Source: Borrelia coriaceae (GTDB lineage: Bacteria > Spirochaetota > Spirochaetia > Borreliales > Borreliaceae). Taken from it: a DNA stretch of 64,000 bases. Shown here one piece after another: positions 35,624 through 45,692 of the stretch. Below the pieces are notes generated by a model. The model searched no databases. It was not told the DNA's origin and was given only the letters and a program-made list of their open reading frames with translations. Position 1 is the stretch's first letter; each line of letters opens with the position of its first letter. The stretch is from contig NZ_CP075076.1 of NCBI RefSeq assembly GCF_023035295.1, positions 558,001-622,000 of the forward strand, in the 5' to 3' direction. Position numbers and translations under genes: made by a program.

Positions 35624-36688
35624 ATGTATAAGTACAAGGTCTCTGTGATTATTTGTTTTTTTAATTCTGATAGTACCCTTGAAGTTATGATAAAAAGTGC
35701 TCTTAATCAGACATTAAGAGACAAAGAAATCATATTTGTGAATGATGGTTCTTACGATAATAGTCTAAAGATAGTGCAAAAATATGCTGATCAATATGAT
35801 TTTGTGAAAATTATTAATCAAAAAAATCTAGGAATAGCTGCTTCTAGAAATAATGGACTTGAAGAGTCTGAAGGAGAATATATAATTTATTGGGATAGTG
35901 ATGATTCTGTTGAGAGTACTATGCTTGAGGTGTTATATAATAGGGCAAAAGCTGATAATTCAGATGTTGTTTGTTCTCAATTTTATGTTTACTTTCTTGC
36001 AAGAAATGTTAAAAGAAAATCCGCGCTTCCTTTTCCAAATACTCCAATAACTGGAGAAGAGGCTTTTAAGAATTTATTATTAACTGTTTTTGCTAGCTTT
36101 TGCAAAAAAAATTTTGTTGTGGGTACATTATGGGATAAGCTAATTCGGAGAGATTTAATTGTAAAAAATAATATTAGAGTAGCTAATGTGATATTAGAAG
36201 ATATAATCTTCATGCTTAATGTCTTTTTGAAAGCAGATAAAGTTTCTTTTGTAAATAATTATTTTTATACTAATTTCCAATGGGTAGGAAGCGCCAGTTC
36301 ATCAATTAGTGTAATTAGTAGGCTTAATTTATCCCTTAAGACTTTAGAGAATTTTTTAAAAGAAGAAGGAGTTTTTGAAAAATATTTTGAATATTATAAA
36401 AAGTTTTATTTGCAACTTTATTATTATGTTTCTTTTAAACAGATTTATATTATAAGTTGGCACATTAAGGATCGGCTTATTTATAAGGCTCATAAAGCTA
36501 AACTTATTTCTGTTCTTAATGAAGTTAAAAATTCCAAGGAGTTTCAAAATTATTATGCAAGTCTTAAAGGCTCCAGGTTTAGTCAGCTTCAAATTTTGCC
36601 AAGAGTTATGCTTAAAGTTTGGAATTTTAGTGCGAGCCTTTATGTGAATTTTTCTATATTTATTTATAGGGCTTTTTTAAAAAATTAG
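35624..36688 (+). CDS. Family 2 glycosyltransferase
   Basis: A 354-residue GT-A-fold enzyme. ATG 35624 is chosen over a GTG at 35612 because GGAGG (35614-35618) fits it. Seen: VSVIICFFNSDSTLEVMIKSALNQ, FVNDGSYDNSLKIV and the metal-binding DxD in YWDSDDSVEST, followed by YNRAKADNSDVVCS. Acceptor and sugar unknown; it may build glycolipids or modify surface molecules. There is no transmembrane segment except perhaps a C-terminal hydrophobic anchor (ASLYVNFSIFIYRAFL). The next genes downstream are broken ABC transporter genes. Confidence 0.87.
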   Translation: MYKYKVSVIICFFNSDSTLEVMIKSALNQTLRDKEIIFVNDGSYDNSLKIVQKYADQYDFVKIINQKNLGIAASRNNGLEESEGEYIIYWDSDDSVESTMLEVLYNRAKADNSDVVCSQFYVYFLARNVKRKSALPFPNTPITGEEAFKNLLLTVFASFCKKNFVVGTLWDKLIRRDLIVKNNIRVANVILEDIIFMLNVFLKADKVSFVNNYFYTNFQWVGSASSSISVISRLNLSLKTLENFLKEEGVFEKYFEYYKKFYLQLYYYVSFKQIYIISWHIKDRLIYKAHKAKLISVLNEVKNSKEFQNYYASLKGSRFSQLQILPRVMLKVWNFSASLYVNFSIFIYRAFLKN

Positions 36689-36748
36689 TATTTTATTCTT
36701 GTATTTATTATAGGCTCTTTTTAGAATTAACATAGAGGAGAATTTTGA

Positions 36749-37438
36749 TTGAAGATAGAATTTATAGATGTCTCATTTTTTTATCGTAGAGCTAAAGTTT
36801 ATTCAAACTTCAATTTAAGTTGTTTAAGGTCATAGATTTATTTGATTCTTGTTAATGATGAAGTAAGAAAAACCACTTTACTTGAGCTTGTTAGTGGGCT
36901 TTTAAGTTCATTAACAAGAGAGGTTTTATTTTATTCTTTAAAAGTTTTTCTGTGGAATCCTTTGAATTTAGTGAATTGGTTTTTTTGCCTGGAGATTTTA
37001 ACTTGTCCAATGTTTCTTTAAGGGATTATTATAAGTCTTTATATAAGTTCTATCCAAATTTTAGGAGAAAAAGGTTTTAGAGAGTATTTATTAAGATTCG
37101 AAATAGATATTAGTTTAAAGTTCGATTCTTATTTTTACGGCCAGATAAAAAAGAGCATTAGTGCTTTTACTATAGATGTTGCTATTTTAATATTTGATGA
37201 ATCAACAAATAGTCTTGATGTTGGTTTCAAGAATGTTTTTATAGATATTATAAATGGTTTCGAAAATAAAATAATTTTTGTTACAGGTCATAATATTAAA
37301 GATTTAGTAGATGTTGTAGTTCATTTAACTAGAATTGGTAATAATAGTTCCTTTATTTTGATCGTGGGTTTTGCGATTATAGTTTTTAGCCTGAATTCTT
37401 CTTTTTATATATTAGTAGCAATAAATGAAAGGATGTAG
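36749..37438 (+). pseudogene. Decayed ABC transporter ATP-binding protein
   Basis: A TTG start with GAGGAG upstream opens KIEFIDVSFFYRRAKVYSNF, the usual ABC N-terminus, but an in-frame TAG follows at 36833-36835. The Walker A region continues in the same frame in damaged form (DEVRKTTLLELVSGLL for GxxGxGKTTLL). The frame then shifts near 36925 (to FSELVFLPGDFNLSNVSL) and again near 37065 (to FREYLLRFEI). Walker B survives (VAILIFDESTNSLD) as does the H-loop (VTGHN), while the signature reads FYGQIKK instead of LSGGQ. One stop and two frameshifts make it non-functional. Position matches BB0573 of B. burgdorferi. Confidence 0.85.
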
Positions 37439-37441
37439 AGA

Positions 37442-38190
37442 ATGTTTGATTTAAAAAGATTTTTTTTGCTATTTAATTTTGCCTATAATAAAAAATTATA
37501 TTTGTATTTTGTTATTTCAATTTTTTTAATCTTTCCTTTAATTCATGTCTTTTTAAAAGTTTATTGGTTTGCTGATTTAATTTACTTTTGCTTTAATTCT
37601 AATAATAGATTATTTTTTTTTCGTTTTATTGTATATTGTGTCAATATATAATATGTTTAATCATTATAAGTCGATTCATGATTCACTTAGATCTGTGTTT
37701 TATTTATCTTTGCCTGTTTTTGCTTTGGAGAGATATTTGTTCGTTTTAGTTGAATTTTTATTTATTTTTCCTTTCTTGTTATGTGTTTGTTGTTATTCAA
37801 GTTTGAGTTTAACTGTATTATTAGATAGAAATCTTTTTACGGGAAATAAAAATAAGTGAGCTTTCTTTATATTGTTTTCTTTTGTTTTTTAAAGATACTT
37901 GTGTTATTTATTTGGTAGTATTTCCAATTTTTTTGTTATCTAGGATTTTTTTTAAGAATTATACTGTTTTAAAAGCTGTTTTCATTGGGAGTTTATCTTT
38001 TATATTATTGGTTATCTTTTTTTATTTTGTTATATTCTTTGTTAATAGCTATTTGTTTAAATTTGTGTATGACTTTGGTTGTTGGGGGATATGTTTCATT
38101 AAGTTTATTTGTGCATTTTTTGCAGGGGTTATTTGTTTTTGTATATGTATTTCATTCTTAAAATTTAATAGCTATTGTTTATTTGTATGA
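37442..38190 (+). pseudogene. Decayed ABC-2-type permease
   Basis: Three consecutive fragments in three different frames (37442-37651, 37629-37859, 37882-38190) together read as one polytopic membrane protein: MFDLKRFFLLFNFAYNKKLYL with the first helix, then YKSIHDSLRSVFYLSLPVFALERYLFVL (split here only for description), then several hydrophobic segments. The middle part resembles ABC-2 permeases whose loop reads S-I-x-x-x-L-x-L-P-x-x-x-x-E-K/R-F/Y-L. It begins 3 bases after the broken ATPase, so it was its partner. Two frameshifts make it non-functional. The following 250 bases to pyrG show no gene. Confidence 0.75.
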
Positions 38191-38441
38191 ATTAAATGTT
38201 GATTTTCATAGTTAGTATTTTTTTATTAAAATGATTCTTTAAAAGCAGTTTTTGTTTATATATATAATTGTGTTTTATAGATAATTTATTTTTATTAGGA
38301 TAAGTAGAATATTATTTTTAAATTTATAAATCTTTTTATAATGATATGTTATTTTAAAAAATTGTAGTGTCAAAGGTTTTGATTTAATAAATTTATACAC
38401 ATTGTTATTGGTTGTGTGAACTTATATTTGGGAGGATGTTA

Positions 38442-40052
38442 ATGATGAATAATTTAAAAATTTTAGTAGTAACAGGTGGTGTGATTTCGGGAATAGGTAA
38501 AGGAGTTACATCTGCAAGTATCGCGCGTTTATTTAAGGATAATTTAAGGATCACGCCAATTAAATGTGATGGATATTTAAATACTGATCCTGGGACGATT
38601 AATCCTGTTGAGCATGGAGAAGTTTTTGTTCTTGAAGATGGTGGAGAAGTTGACATGGATTTTGGTCATTATGAGAGATTTTTAAATCTAAATTCTAAGT
38701 CTAATTGGAACATTACGATGGGTAAAATATATAAAAATATTCTTGAGAATGAGAGACATGGTAAATATTTGGGGAGAACTGTGCAACTTATTCCTCATGT
38801 TACTGATGAGATTAGGGAGACAATTTTTAATATTGCCAAAGAAGAGTGCAGTGAACTTTTAGTAATTGAGATTGGTGGTACTGTAGGGGATATGGAAAAT
38901 ATTTTGTTTATTGAAACAATGAGACAGATTAGATATGTGATTGGGAACGATAATATTGCTTTTGTGCACTTGACTTATATTCCAAATCCTGCTGGGATAA
39001 ATGAGCAAAAATCTAAGCCTACTCAACAAAGTGTAAAGACTTTAAATGAAGCTGGGATTTTTCCAGATTTAATTATTGCGCGAAGTTCTCAACTCTTAAC
39101 AAAGCAGATAAGACAAAAAATAGCGATGTTTTGTAATGTTGATGCTTCTTCTATTATTGATAATACTGATGTTGCAACTATTTATGAAATACCCATATCT
39201 TTCTATAAACAAGGCTTACACGAAATTTTGGGTTCAAAATTAAAAATTAATGTTAAGCCTAAGGTGGATGGGCTTGAGCGATTAGTAGGTATAATAAAGA
39301 AAAATCTTATCTCTCCTCAGAAGATTATTAATATTGCTATTTGTGGTAAATATACTGAGCTTGGTGATTCTTATGCCTCAATCTTTGAGTCTTTAACTCA
39401 TGTTTCTGCTAATTTAGATATTTTAGTTAAGGTAACTGTAATTGATAGCCTTAATTTTGATGAAAGGATGTTAAAGGGTATAGATGGTATAATAGTACCT
39501 GGTGGATTTGGGGGTAATGGATATGCAGGTAAAATACGTGCGATTAAATATGCTCGTGAGAAGGATATTCCTTTTCTTGGTATTTGTCTTGGTATGCAAC
39601 TTGCAGTAGTTGAGTTTGCGCGTAATGTTTGTGGGATACTTAATGCTGATACTGAAGAAATTTTGTCTGAAGGGGATCCTGCATGCAGTTCTATAAGTCC
39701 TGTTATTCATTTATTGCCTGAGCAAAAGGAACTTAAAGATAAAGGTGCTACAATGCGACTTGGAGGTTATCCTGTGCTCTTAAAGAAGGATACGCTTGCT
39801 TTTAAACTTTATGGGAGTGAGATAATAGTTGAGAGATTTAGACATAGATATGAAGTTAATAATGATTATCTTGATTTATTCAGTAAGCATGGGCTTGTTA
39901 TGTCTGGATTTTCTGAAGATTTTCAAATAGTCAAGATAATAGAGATACCAAAGAATAAATTTTTTGTGGCGTGTCAATTTCATCCTGAGCTTATTACAAG
40001 ATTAGAAAGCCCTTCTAAGCTTTTTTTAGGATTGATAAAAGCATGTCTTTGA
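38442..40052 (+). CDS. pyrG: CTP synthase
   Basis: Makes CTP from UTP, ATP and glutamine. I choose ATG 38442 (536 residues), 7 bases after GGAGG at 38430-38434; two more ATGs flank it (38436, 38445). The N-terminal synthase domain has [19 protein letters not shown] and [18 protein letters not shown] motifs with the [10 protein letters not shown] site. The C-terminal glutaminase has the catalytic Cys in [18 protein letters not shown] and the His/Glu of [10 protein letters not shown]. All intact. Confidence 0.96.
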   Translation: MMNNLKILVVTGGVISGIGKGVTSASIARLFKDNLRITPIKCDGYLNTDPGTINPVEHGEVFVLEDGGEVDMDFGHYERFLNLNSKSNWNITMGKIYKNILENERHGKYLGRTVQLIPHVTDEIRETIFNIAKEECSELLVIEIGGTVGDMENILFIETMRQIRYVIGNDNIAFVHLTYIPNPAGINEQKSKPTQQSVKTLNEAGIFPDLIIARSSQLLTKQIRQKIAMFCNVDASSIIDNTDVATIYEIPISFYKQGLHEILGSKLKINVKPKVDGLERLVGIIKKNLISPQKIINIAICGKYTELGDSYASIFESLTHVSANLDILVKVTVIDSLNFDERMLKGIDGIIVPGGFGGNGYAGKIRAIKYAREKDIPFLGICLGMQLAVVEFARNVCGILNADTEEILSEGDPACSSISPVIHLLPEQKELKDKGATMRLGGYPVLLKKDTLAFKLYGSEIIVERFRHRYEVNNDYLDLFSKHGLVMSGFSEDFQIVKIIEIPKNKFFVACQFHPELITRLESPSKLFLGLIKACL

Positions 40053-40141
40053 TTATTAAGTTTTATATATTTATTTAATGTGTTTAATAGATTTAATATA
40101 GTTAGTATATGCATTTTTGAAGATATTTGTTAGGGGGTAAG

Positions 40142-40729
40142 ATGCAGGAGAGTGATGTTAAAAAGACAATTGCGATGAAGAGATTGGTTAAATATTTTTT
40201 TGATGAGCTTAAATATAGAATGAAAATACCTTGTCTTAGACCAAATAATAGGCATATGAGTAAAAAGTATATACTTCTTAATCTTTTAAGAAAAATAGCT
40301 AATCTTCCGTTTAACCAACAATATGAAATTGAAGAACAATTTCCTCTTGACGTTTCAGGAAAAGGCATGCTTACAGATGCAGTGCTTATTAAGAGGTTAG
40401 ATTATGAGAAATGTGTTGTTACTGGTATTGTTGAGGCAAAATCAGATCATATTGATCTTGAGTATGAACTTAAGAGGTTTTTGATTCGAAGTGGTAAGGT
40501 TAATGTTCTTTTTTGGCAGCCTAAGAGAGCTATTTTAAAGCAAGATGAAAACTTAACGATATTAGATGCAGATGATATTTTTAAACTTGATAATGATTTT
40601 TATTTGCCAGAGATTAAAGAGAAATTAGAGGATTTTATTAATATTTTTATGAAATTTTTCTCTTATGAAGATATTTTATTTGAGTATAATAAAGTACAAG
40701 GTAAATATTTATTAGTAAAAGATAGGTAA
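40142..40729 (+). CDS. Conserved hypothetical protein with a possible PD-(D/E)XK nuclease motif
   Basis: A 195-residue cytosolic protein. ATG 40142 has GGGGG directly upstream. I do not recognise a named family. The central part reads MLTDAVLIKR ... CVVTGIVEAKSDHIDLEYE ... GKVNVLFWQP, that is, an Asp after a strand, then a strand ending in E-A-K, then helix and strand, which is the order in PD-(D/E)XK nucleases. The evidence is one motif only. Alternatives: a non-catalytic member of that fold, or chance. Basic overall, which suits nucleic-acid binding. Position matches BB0577. Confidence 0.7.
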   Translation: MQESDVKKTIAMKRLVKYFFDELKYRMKIPCLRPNNRHMSKKYILLNLLRKIANLPFNQQYEIEEQFPLDVSGKGMLTDAVLIKRLDYEKCVVTGIVEAKSDHIDLEYELKRFLIRSGKVNVLFWQPKRAILKQDENLTILDADDIFKLDNDFYLPEIKEKLEDFINIFMKFFSYEDILFEYNKVQGKYLLVKDR

Positions 40730-40931
40730 AAAATTGTTATTTTAATATATTTAATTTTATTAGGGATATTTGGAATTTAATTTAGATATTTTATATTAAG
40801 TTTAGTTTTATAAGTTCTTGTTAAAATATCGTTTTGAAGAGTTTTTTATTACTCTATTGCATTTTAGAGAGTCATTAGATTCAGTTATTTTGATATTGTT
40901 AGAAAATTATTTTTTATGGTAAAATTTTTTC
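40730..40931. other. Intergenic region with alternative hairpins; possible small-RNA locus
   Basis: 202 AT-rich bases. AGAGT (40838-40842) can pair with ACTCT (40851-40855), which can instead pair with AGAGT at 40868-40872, so two mutually exclusive short hairpins exist. From memory, the small RNA DsrA of B. burgdorferi maps by the BB0577/BB0578 junction, which this gap corresponds to; I cannot show a conserved RNA here, and the orientation is not asserted. Confidence 0.3.
40896..40925 (+). promoter_or_regulatory. Candidate promoter of the soluble MCP gene, close to its ATG
   Basis: TTGTTA (40896-40901, 4 of 6) and TAAAAT (40920-40925, 5 of 6) with an 18-base spacer. The ATG is only 7 bases past the -10 box and no ribosome site is present between, so the transcript would be leaderless. 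Confidence 0.45.
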
Positions 40932-42110
40932 ATGTATAAATTTTCATTTTTTGGTAAGAAAAAATCCGATGTGTCTGACTCTTCTAAGGATGAGTCTTGT
41001 AACAAGATTGAAAATAATAAAGATTTAAATATTTGTGAATATTTAAATCCTGTTAAAGAAGTGATAAAGGGATTTTATCACGCTAAGTCTTCTATTAGTA
41101 ATGTGTTGGTTCGTATTGAATTTTTATATAACAATTTATTTGCTAGTTTTGAGAATATGGACAAGCTTTTTGGGTCGCTTCTTGAGGGAGCAAATGATGC
41201 ACGTAGTCAAGTTAATGTTATTTTTGAAGATATTGAGAAAAGTAATGAAGAAAAATTGAAAAGGGTTAGCACTGTTATTGTTAGTGTTCAAGGAAGTTTA
41301 GAGACTATCAATAGTTTTCTAGGTGCAACCAATATGATTTCTCTTAATGCTAAGCTTGAAGCAGCAAGAGCAAAAGAGTATGGAAAAGGGTTTTCTGTTG
41401 TTGCTGATGAGATTAAGCGACTCTCAGATCAGGCCAAAAGTGTTATGAGTATGATTTCTGTTAAGGAAATTGAAAAGGTTTCTCAGGATTTAGTTTCTAA
41501 AAATATTAAAGAACTTCAATTGGATATTGATAAATTTTTTTCAAACTTGGTTGAAGAGCTTACTTCTCTTGAAAATTTGTTCAAACATTTTGTTGGGCAG
41601 CAAAATGAATTTTCAACATTAATTGGTGAACTTGAAAATGTTGAAGCTAACTTTTCTTATTTAGCACGGAATTGTGATGCTTTGTCTAATGGTGAAGCTT
41701 TTATGTATTCTAATGATGAATTTTTAAAAGAATTGGAATTTAGCATTTCAGAACAGATGTCTTGGATGAGTATTGTAAGATCAATTGTTGAAAATCAAAA
41801 GAGCATGGCAATTCAAGTTGATCCTATGAAACATGGGTTTGGATTGTTTTATAAGGGATTTACTCCAAAGGTGTCTGAGGTTAGAGAAGTTTGGGAAGAC
41901 GTTTATTCGTGTTATTTAAATGTTCATAAACTTGTTGTTGAGATAATAAAAGGCATTGCCAAAGATGGTTCTGGTGATGTCGGTTTAAGAGAAGCAAAGA
42001 ATTTGTTTGTACAAGCTGAGGGTTTGTCGGATGAAGTTATCAGCAAACTTGAATCGGTAAAAAAAATGGTAGTTGAATGTGAAAATCAGGGTATTAATGT
42101 TTTTGCGTAA
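40932..42110 (+). CDS. Soluble methyl-accepting chemotaxis protein
   Basis: A 392-residue receptor without membrane segments or a recognisable N-terminal sensor. The signalling hairpin is clear at about residues 115-165: FLGATNMISLNAKLEAARAK then GKGFSVVADEIKRLSDQAKS. C-terminal about 130 residues (after 270) are an additional helical region with SWMSIVRSIVENQKSMAIQ. Cytosolic MCPs of this kind sense internal state or modulate the array. Corresponds to BB0578 (often called mcp-1). There is no ribosome site before ATG 40932; see the promoter entry. Confidence 0.83.
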   Translation: MYKFSFFGKKKSDVSDSSKDESCNKIENNKDLNICEYLNPVKEVIKGFYHAKSSISNVLVRIEFLYNNLFASFENMDKLFGSLLEGANDARSQVNVIFEDIEKSNEEKLKRVSTVIVSVQGSLETINSFLGATNMISLNAKLEAARAKEYGKGFSVVADEIKRLSDQAKSVMSMISVKEIEKVSQDLVSKNIKELQLDIDKFFSNLVEELTSLENLFKHFVGQQNEFSTLIGELENVEANFSYLARNCDALSNGEAFMYSNDEFLKELEFSISEQMSWMSIVRSIVENQKSMAIQVDPMKHGFGLFYKGFTPKVSEVREVWEDVYSCYLNVHKLVVEIIKGIAKDGSGDVGLREAKNLFVQAEGLSDEVISKLESVKKMVVECENQGINVFA

Positions 42111-42246
42111 TTCTATAATTTTTTAGTTTTCTTAATATAATTTTAACTAATTTAGTGCTTAAAAGGTTTATTATTTAATATATTTGGTTTAGGTTAAGGG
42201 ATATCTATTAAGAGTCAAGCTTTATTTTGGTAAGATAAGTGTAAGT

Positions 42247-45200
42247 ATGGATTTAAAAGTTAAGTTTGTTCATTTGCATGTACATTCAGATTATTCTCTT
42301 TTAGATGGAGCTGCTAAGATTACAGATATTGTGGCAAAGGCAAAAAGATGCAATATGTCTCATATTGCATTAACAGATCATGGTAATCTTTTTGGTGCTA
42401 TTAAATTTTATAGGGAAGCAAAAGGGGCAGGGATAAAACCCATAATTGGTATTGAAGCTTATATGTCAAGTACTTCAAAGCATATAAAGAAAAATGATGC
42501 CTTTGGAAAACCTTATTATCATTTGATTCTTCTTGCAAAGAATGAATTAGGCTATAAGAATTTATTGAAACTAACAAGTGTTTCTTATCTTGAGGGATTT
42601 TATTATCGTCCAAGAATAGATAAGGAGGATCTTGAAAGATATTCTGAGGGGCTTATTTGTACTTCGGCATGTATTGGTGGGATTATTGCTCAGTTAATTC
42701 TTGCAAGTAGATTTGATGAAGCAAAGAATGAGATTCTTTGGTTTAAGAGTGTTTTTGGTGATGATTTTTATCTTGAACTTCAACGTCATGGGATTAAACA
42801 ACAAGACATAGTTAATGAGAAGTTAATAGCTTATTCTAGAGAGTTTAATGTTCCACTGACTGTATCTAATGATTCTCACTATGTGAATAAAGGAGATGCA
42901 ATGGCTCAAGATATTATTGTTTGCATTGGAACGGGTGCTAAGAGAAGCGATCCTAATAGACTTAAAATGGAGACAGATGAGTTTTATCTTAAATCTCAAG
43001 AGGAAATGTATGAACTTTTTAAGGATTTGCCAGAGGCTTTAGCAAATACTCTAAAAATTGCTGAGAAATGTGATGAATTTGAAATTAAATTTCCAGGTCC
43101 TATTTTCCCTGAATATCAGGCGCCTAGTGAGTTTATTACTCTTGGTCAATATTTAGAGCATTTAACTCTTGAGGGTTTAAAGTTTAGGTATTCGGATTTA
43201 ACTGATCGTATTAAGGAGCGTGCTTTTTATGAGCTCTCAACAATCATTAAGATGGGATTTGAGGCGTATTTTTTAATTGTTTGGGATTTTATTAAATTTG
43301 CACATGATAACGGTATTCCCGTTGGTCCTGGGCGTGGTTCTGGCGCTGGTTCTATTGTTGCATATGCTCTTAGAATTACTGATATTGATCCTTTGAAATA
43401 TAATTTGCTTTTTGAGAGATTTTTAAATCCTGAGCGTGTGTCTATGCCTGATTTTGACATTGATTTTTGTTTTGAGGGTAGAGATGAAGTTATCAAGTAT
43501 GTTACAAAGAAATATGGTGAGGATAAGGTTGCACAGATAATTACTTTTGGGACTTTAAAGCCCAAGGCTGTCTTTAAAGATGTGGGTAGAGTTTTAGATA
43601 TTCCTTTTTCAGAATCTAATGAACTGACTAAGCTTATTCCCGATGGTCCAAAGGTTTCTTTAAAAGAAGTTTTTAAGGATAAGTCTTTAAAGGCTTATTT
43701 AAATAAGGGACCTATTTATAATGAATTGATGGAAGCGGCTCTTGTTCTTGAAGGCATGAATAGACATGTCTCAACTCATGCGGCAGGTATTGTGATTGCT
43801 AGAACTGCTTTGACAGATTATGTTCCACTTTATAAGGATTATAAGCAAAACACGGTTTCTACACAGTATACCATGGACTTATTGGAAGATTGTGGTCTTG
43901 TAAAAATGGATTTCCTTGGTCTTAAGACATTGACTTTAATAAAGAATGCAGAAAATTTGATTAGAAGTACAAATCCTGATTTTAGTATTTCTAATATTTC
44001 TGATAGTGATGCTAAGACTTTTAAGATGCTTTCTGAAGGACGTAGTGCTTCTGTTTTTCAATTTGAATCTGAAGGTATGCAACAAGTTTTAAGGGAGGCA
44101 AAACCTGACAGTATTGAAGATTTGATTGCTTTAAATGCACTCTATCGTCCAGGTCCTATGCAATTTATACCCCAATTTATTGCAGCTAAGACAGGAACTA
44201 AGCGTATTAGATATCCTCATCCAGATTTAAAAGAAGTTTTAAAGCCAACTTATGGCGTTATTGTTTATCAAGAACAGGTGATGGAAGTTGCAAGGATTAT
44301 TGGTGGTTTTTCTCTTGGGAAAGCAGATATATTAAGACGTGCTATGGGTAAGAAAAAAGAAGACGAAATGAATAAAATGAAAGTCGACTTTATAAAAGGT
44401 GCTATTAGTAAAGGTTATGGTGAAGCGCTTGCAAATGATATATTTGAGCTTTTAAAGCCCTTTGCTGGTTATGGATTTAATAAATCGCATGCAGCTGCGT
44501 ATTCTTTAATAGCTTATCAAACAGCGTATCTTAAGGCCAATTATCCTGAGAATTTTATGGCCGCCAATTTAACGAATGAGATTAGTAATACGGAAAAGTT
44601 ATCTTATTATATTGAAGAAGCAAAATCGATGGGAATCAGTATTTTAAAACCTGATATAAATCAATCTTTTAAAGAGTTTAGTGTAGTGGGCTTTAATATT
44701 TCTTATGGTCTTAATGGTATTAAGAATATTGGAGGTTTAATAGTTGATCTTATAATTAATGAGAGACAGAAAAATGGAAAATATAGATCCTTTGAAGACT
44801 TTATTAGAAGAGTAGATGACAAAGTTGTTAACAAAAAATTTTTGGAGGCTGCAATTAAGTCTGGACTTTTTGACAGCCTTGGTCAAAATAGAAAAACACT
44901 TTTTGAAAATCTTGATAAGTTAATAGATTTTGTAATCAAAGATAAGAATGATAAAAAACTTGGTCAGAATAGTTTGTTTGGTTATCTTGAGTCTCAAGAT
45001 ACTGTTCATCAAAGTTTTAGTTATCATATATTTGAGGAATATTCTTATTCTGAACTTTTAAAATTTGAGAAGGACCTTTTAGGTTTTTATGTATCTGGGC
45101 ATCCTCTTGATCCTTATAAAACCAAATTGGAACGCTTTACAAACTTTAATATTTTAGAGGATCTTGCTGTTAAGAAGAATACTATTGTTAAATTTGCTGG

Positions 45201-45681
45201 TAGTTTAACTTCAATAAGAGTTATTAATACTAAGAAAAATAATGCTAAGATGGCCTTTGGAGTAATTGAAGATTTTAAAGGTGCTATGGACATTGTAGTT
45301 TTTACTGCAAGTTATGAAAAATATAAGCATTTATTGTTTGCTGGTTATGTTATTGGTGTGATAGGTAAGCTTACATTAAATAAAGATAAGTTTGCAATAA
45401 TGGTTGAAAAAGTTTTAAATATTGAAGACATTTCTTTTAATAATCTTCATATTAAGTTTTCTAATGAAGGATTAACTGATCCTCAGCTTCTTTATTCCTT
45501 AAAGGATAAAATTTTTACTCTTGAAGATAATACTGGTTTTTCACATGTTTATTTTTATTTGAAAAATGCTGATAAAAGTTTAAAACTTAAGATGGATTTT
45601 CCCTTAAATTTTAAGCCTGATGAGGTTAAACTTAATGCATTGAGATCTCATAAAATAGTAGAGGATATTTGGTTTGATTAG
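42247..45681 (+). CDS. dnaE: DNA polymerase III alpha subunit
   Basis: A 1144-residue replicative polymerase. Domains: PHP at the N-terminus (FVHLHVHSDYSLLDGAAKI; HIALTDHGNLFGAIKFY), then the catalytic palm with the metal-binding aspartates in MPDFDIDFCFEGRDEV (about residues 399-414) and GPGRGSGAGSIVAYAL; fingers with YRPGPMQFIPQFI and YQEQVMEVA; tandem helix-hairpin-helix (GLNGIKNIGG), and C-terminal OB domain (IVKFAGSLTSIRVINTKK). Complete. The YggT gene starts 11 bases after the stop. Confidence 0.97.
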   Translation: MDLKVKFVHLHVHSDYSLLDGAAKITDIVAKAKRCNMSHIALTDHGNLFGAIKFYREAKGAGIKPIIGIEAYMSSTSKHIKKNDAFGKPYYHLILLAKNELGYKNLLKLTSVSYLEGFYYRPRIDKEDLERYSEGLICTSACIGGIIAQLILASRFDEAKNEILWFKSVFGDDFYLELQRHGIKQQDIVNEKLIAYSREFNVPLTVSNDSHYVNKGDAMAQDIIVCIGTGAKRSDPNRLKMETDEFYLKSQEEMYELFKDLPEALANTLKIAEKCDEFEIKFPGPIFPEYQAPSEFITLGQYLEHLTLEGLKFRYSDLTDRIKERAFYELSTIIKMGFEAYFLIVWDFIKFAHDNGIPVGPGRGSGAGSIVAYALRITDIDPLKYNLLFERFLNPERVSMPDFDIDFCFEGRDEVIKYVTKKYGEDKVAQIITFGTLKPKAVFKDVGRVLDIPFSESNELTKLIPDGPKVSLKEVFKDKSLKAYLNKGPIYNELMEAALVLEGMNRHVSTHAAGIVIARTALTDYVPLYKDYKQNTVSTQYTMDLLEDCGLVKMDFLGLKTLTLIKNAENLIRSTNPDFSISNISDSDAKTFKMLSEGRSASVFQFESEGMQQVLREAKPDSIEDLIALNALYRPGPMQFIPQFIAAKTGTKRIRYPHPDLKEVLKPTYGVIVYQEQVMEVARIIGGFSLGKADILRRAMGKKKEDEMNKMKVDFIKGAISKGYGEALANDIFELLKPFAGYGFNKSHAAAYSLIAYQTAYLKANYPENFMAANLTNEISNTEKLSYYIEEAKSMGISILKPDINQSFKEFSVVGFNISYGLNGIKNIGGLIVDLIINERQKNGKYRSFEDFIRRVDDKVVNKKFLEAAIKSGLFDSLGQNRKTLFENLDKLIDFVIKDKNDKKLGQNSLFGYLESQDTVHQSFSYHIFEEYSYSELLKFEKDLLGFYVSGHPLDPYKTKLERFTNFNILEDLAVKKNTIVKFAGSLTSIRVINTKKNNAKMAFGVIEDFKGAMDIVVFTASYEKYKHLLFAGYVIGVIGKLTLNKDKFAIMVEKVLNIEDISFNNLHIKFSNEGLTDPQLLYSLKDKIFTLEDNTGFSHVYFYLKNADKSLKLKMDFPLNFKPDEVKLNALRSHKIVEDIWFD

Positions 45682-45692
45682 GAGGATTAATT

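Noticed and set aside
37442-38190. Three separate small membrane-protein genes
   Set aside because: They lie in three different frames end to end and jointly read as one ABC-2 permease next to a broken ATPase, so decay is simpler.
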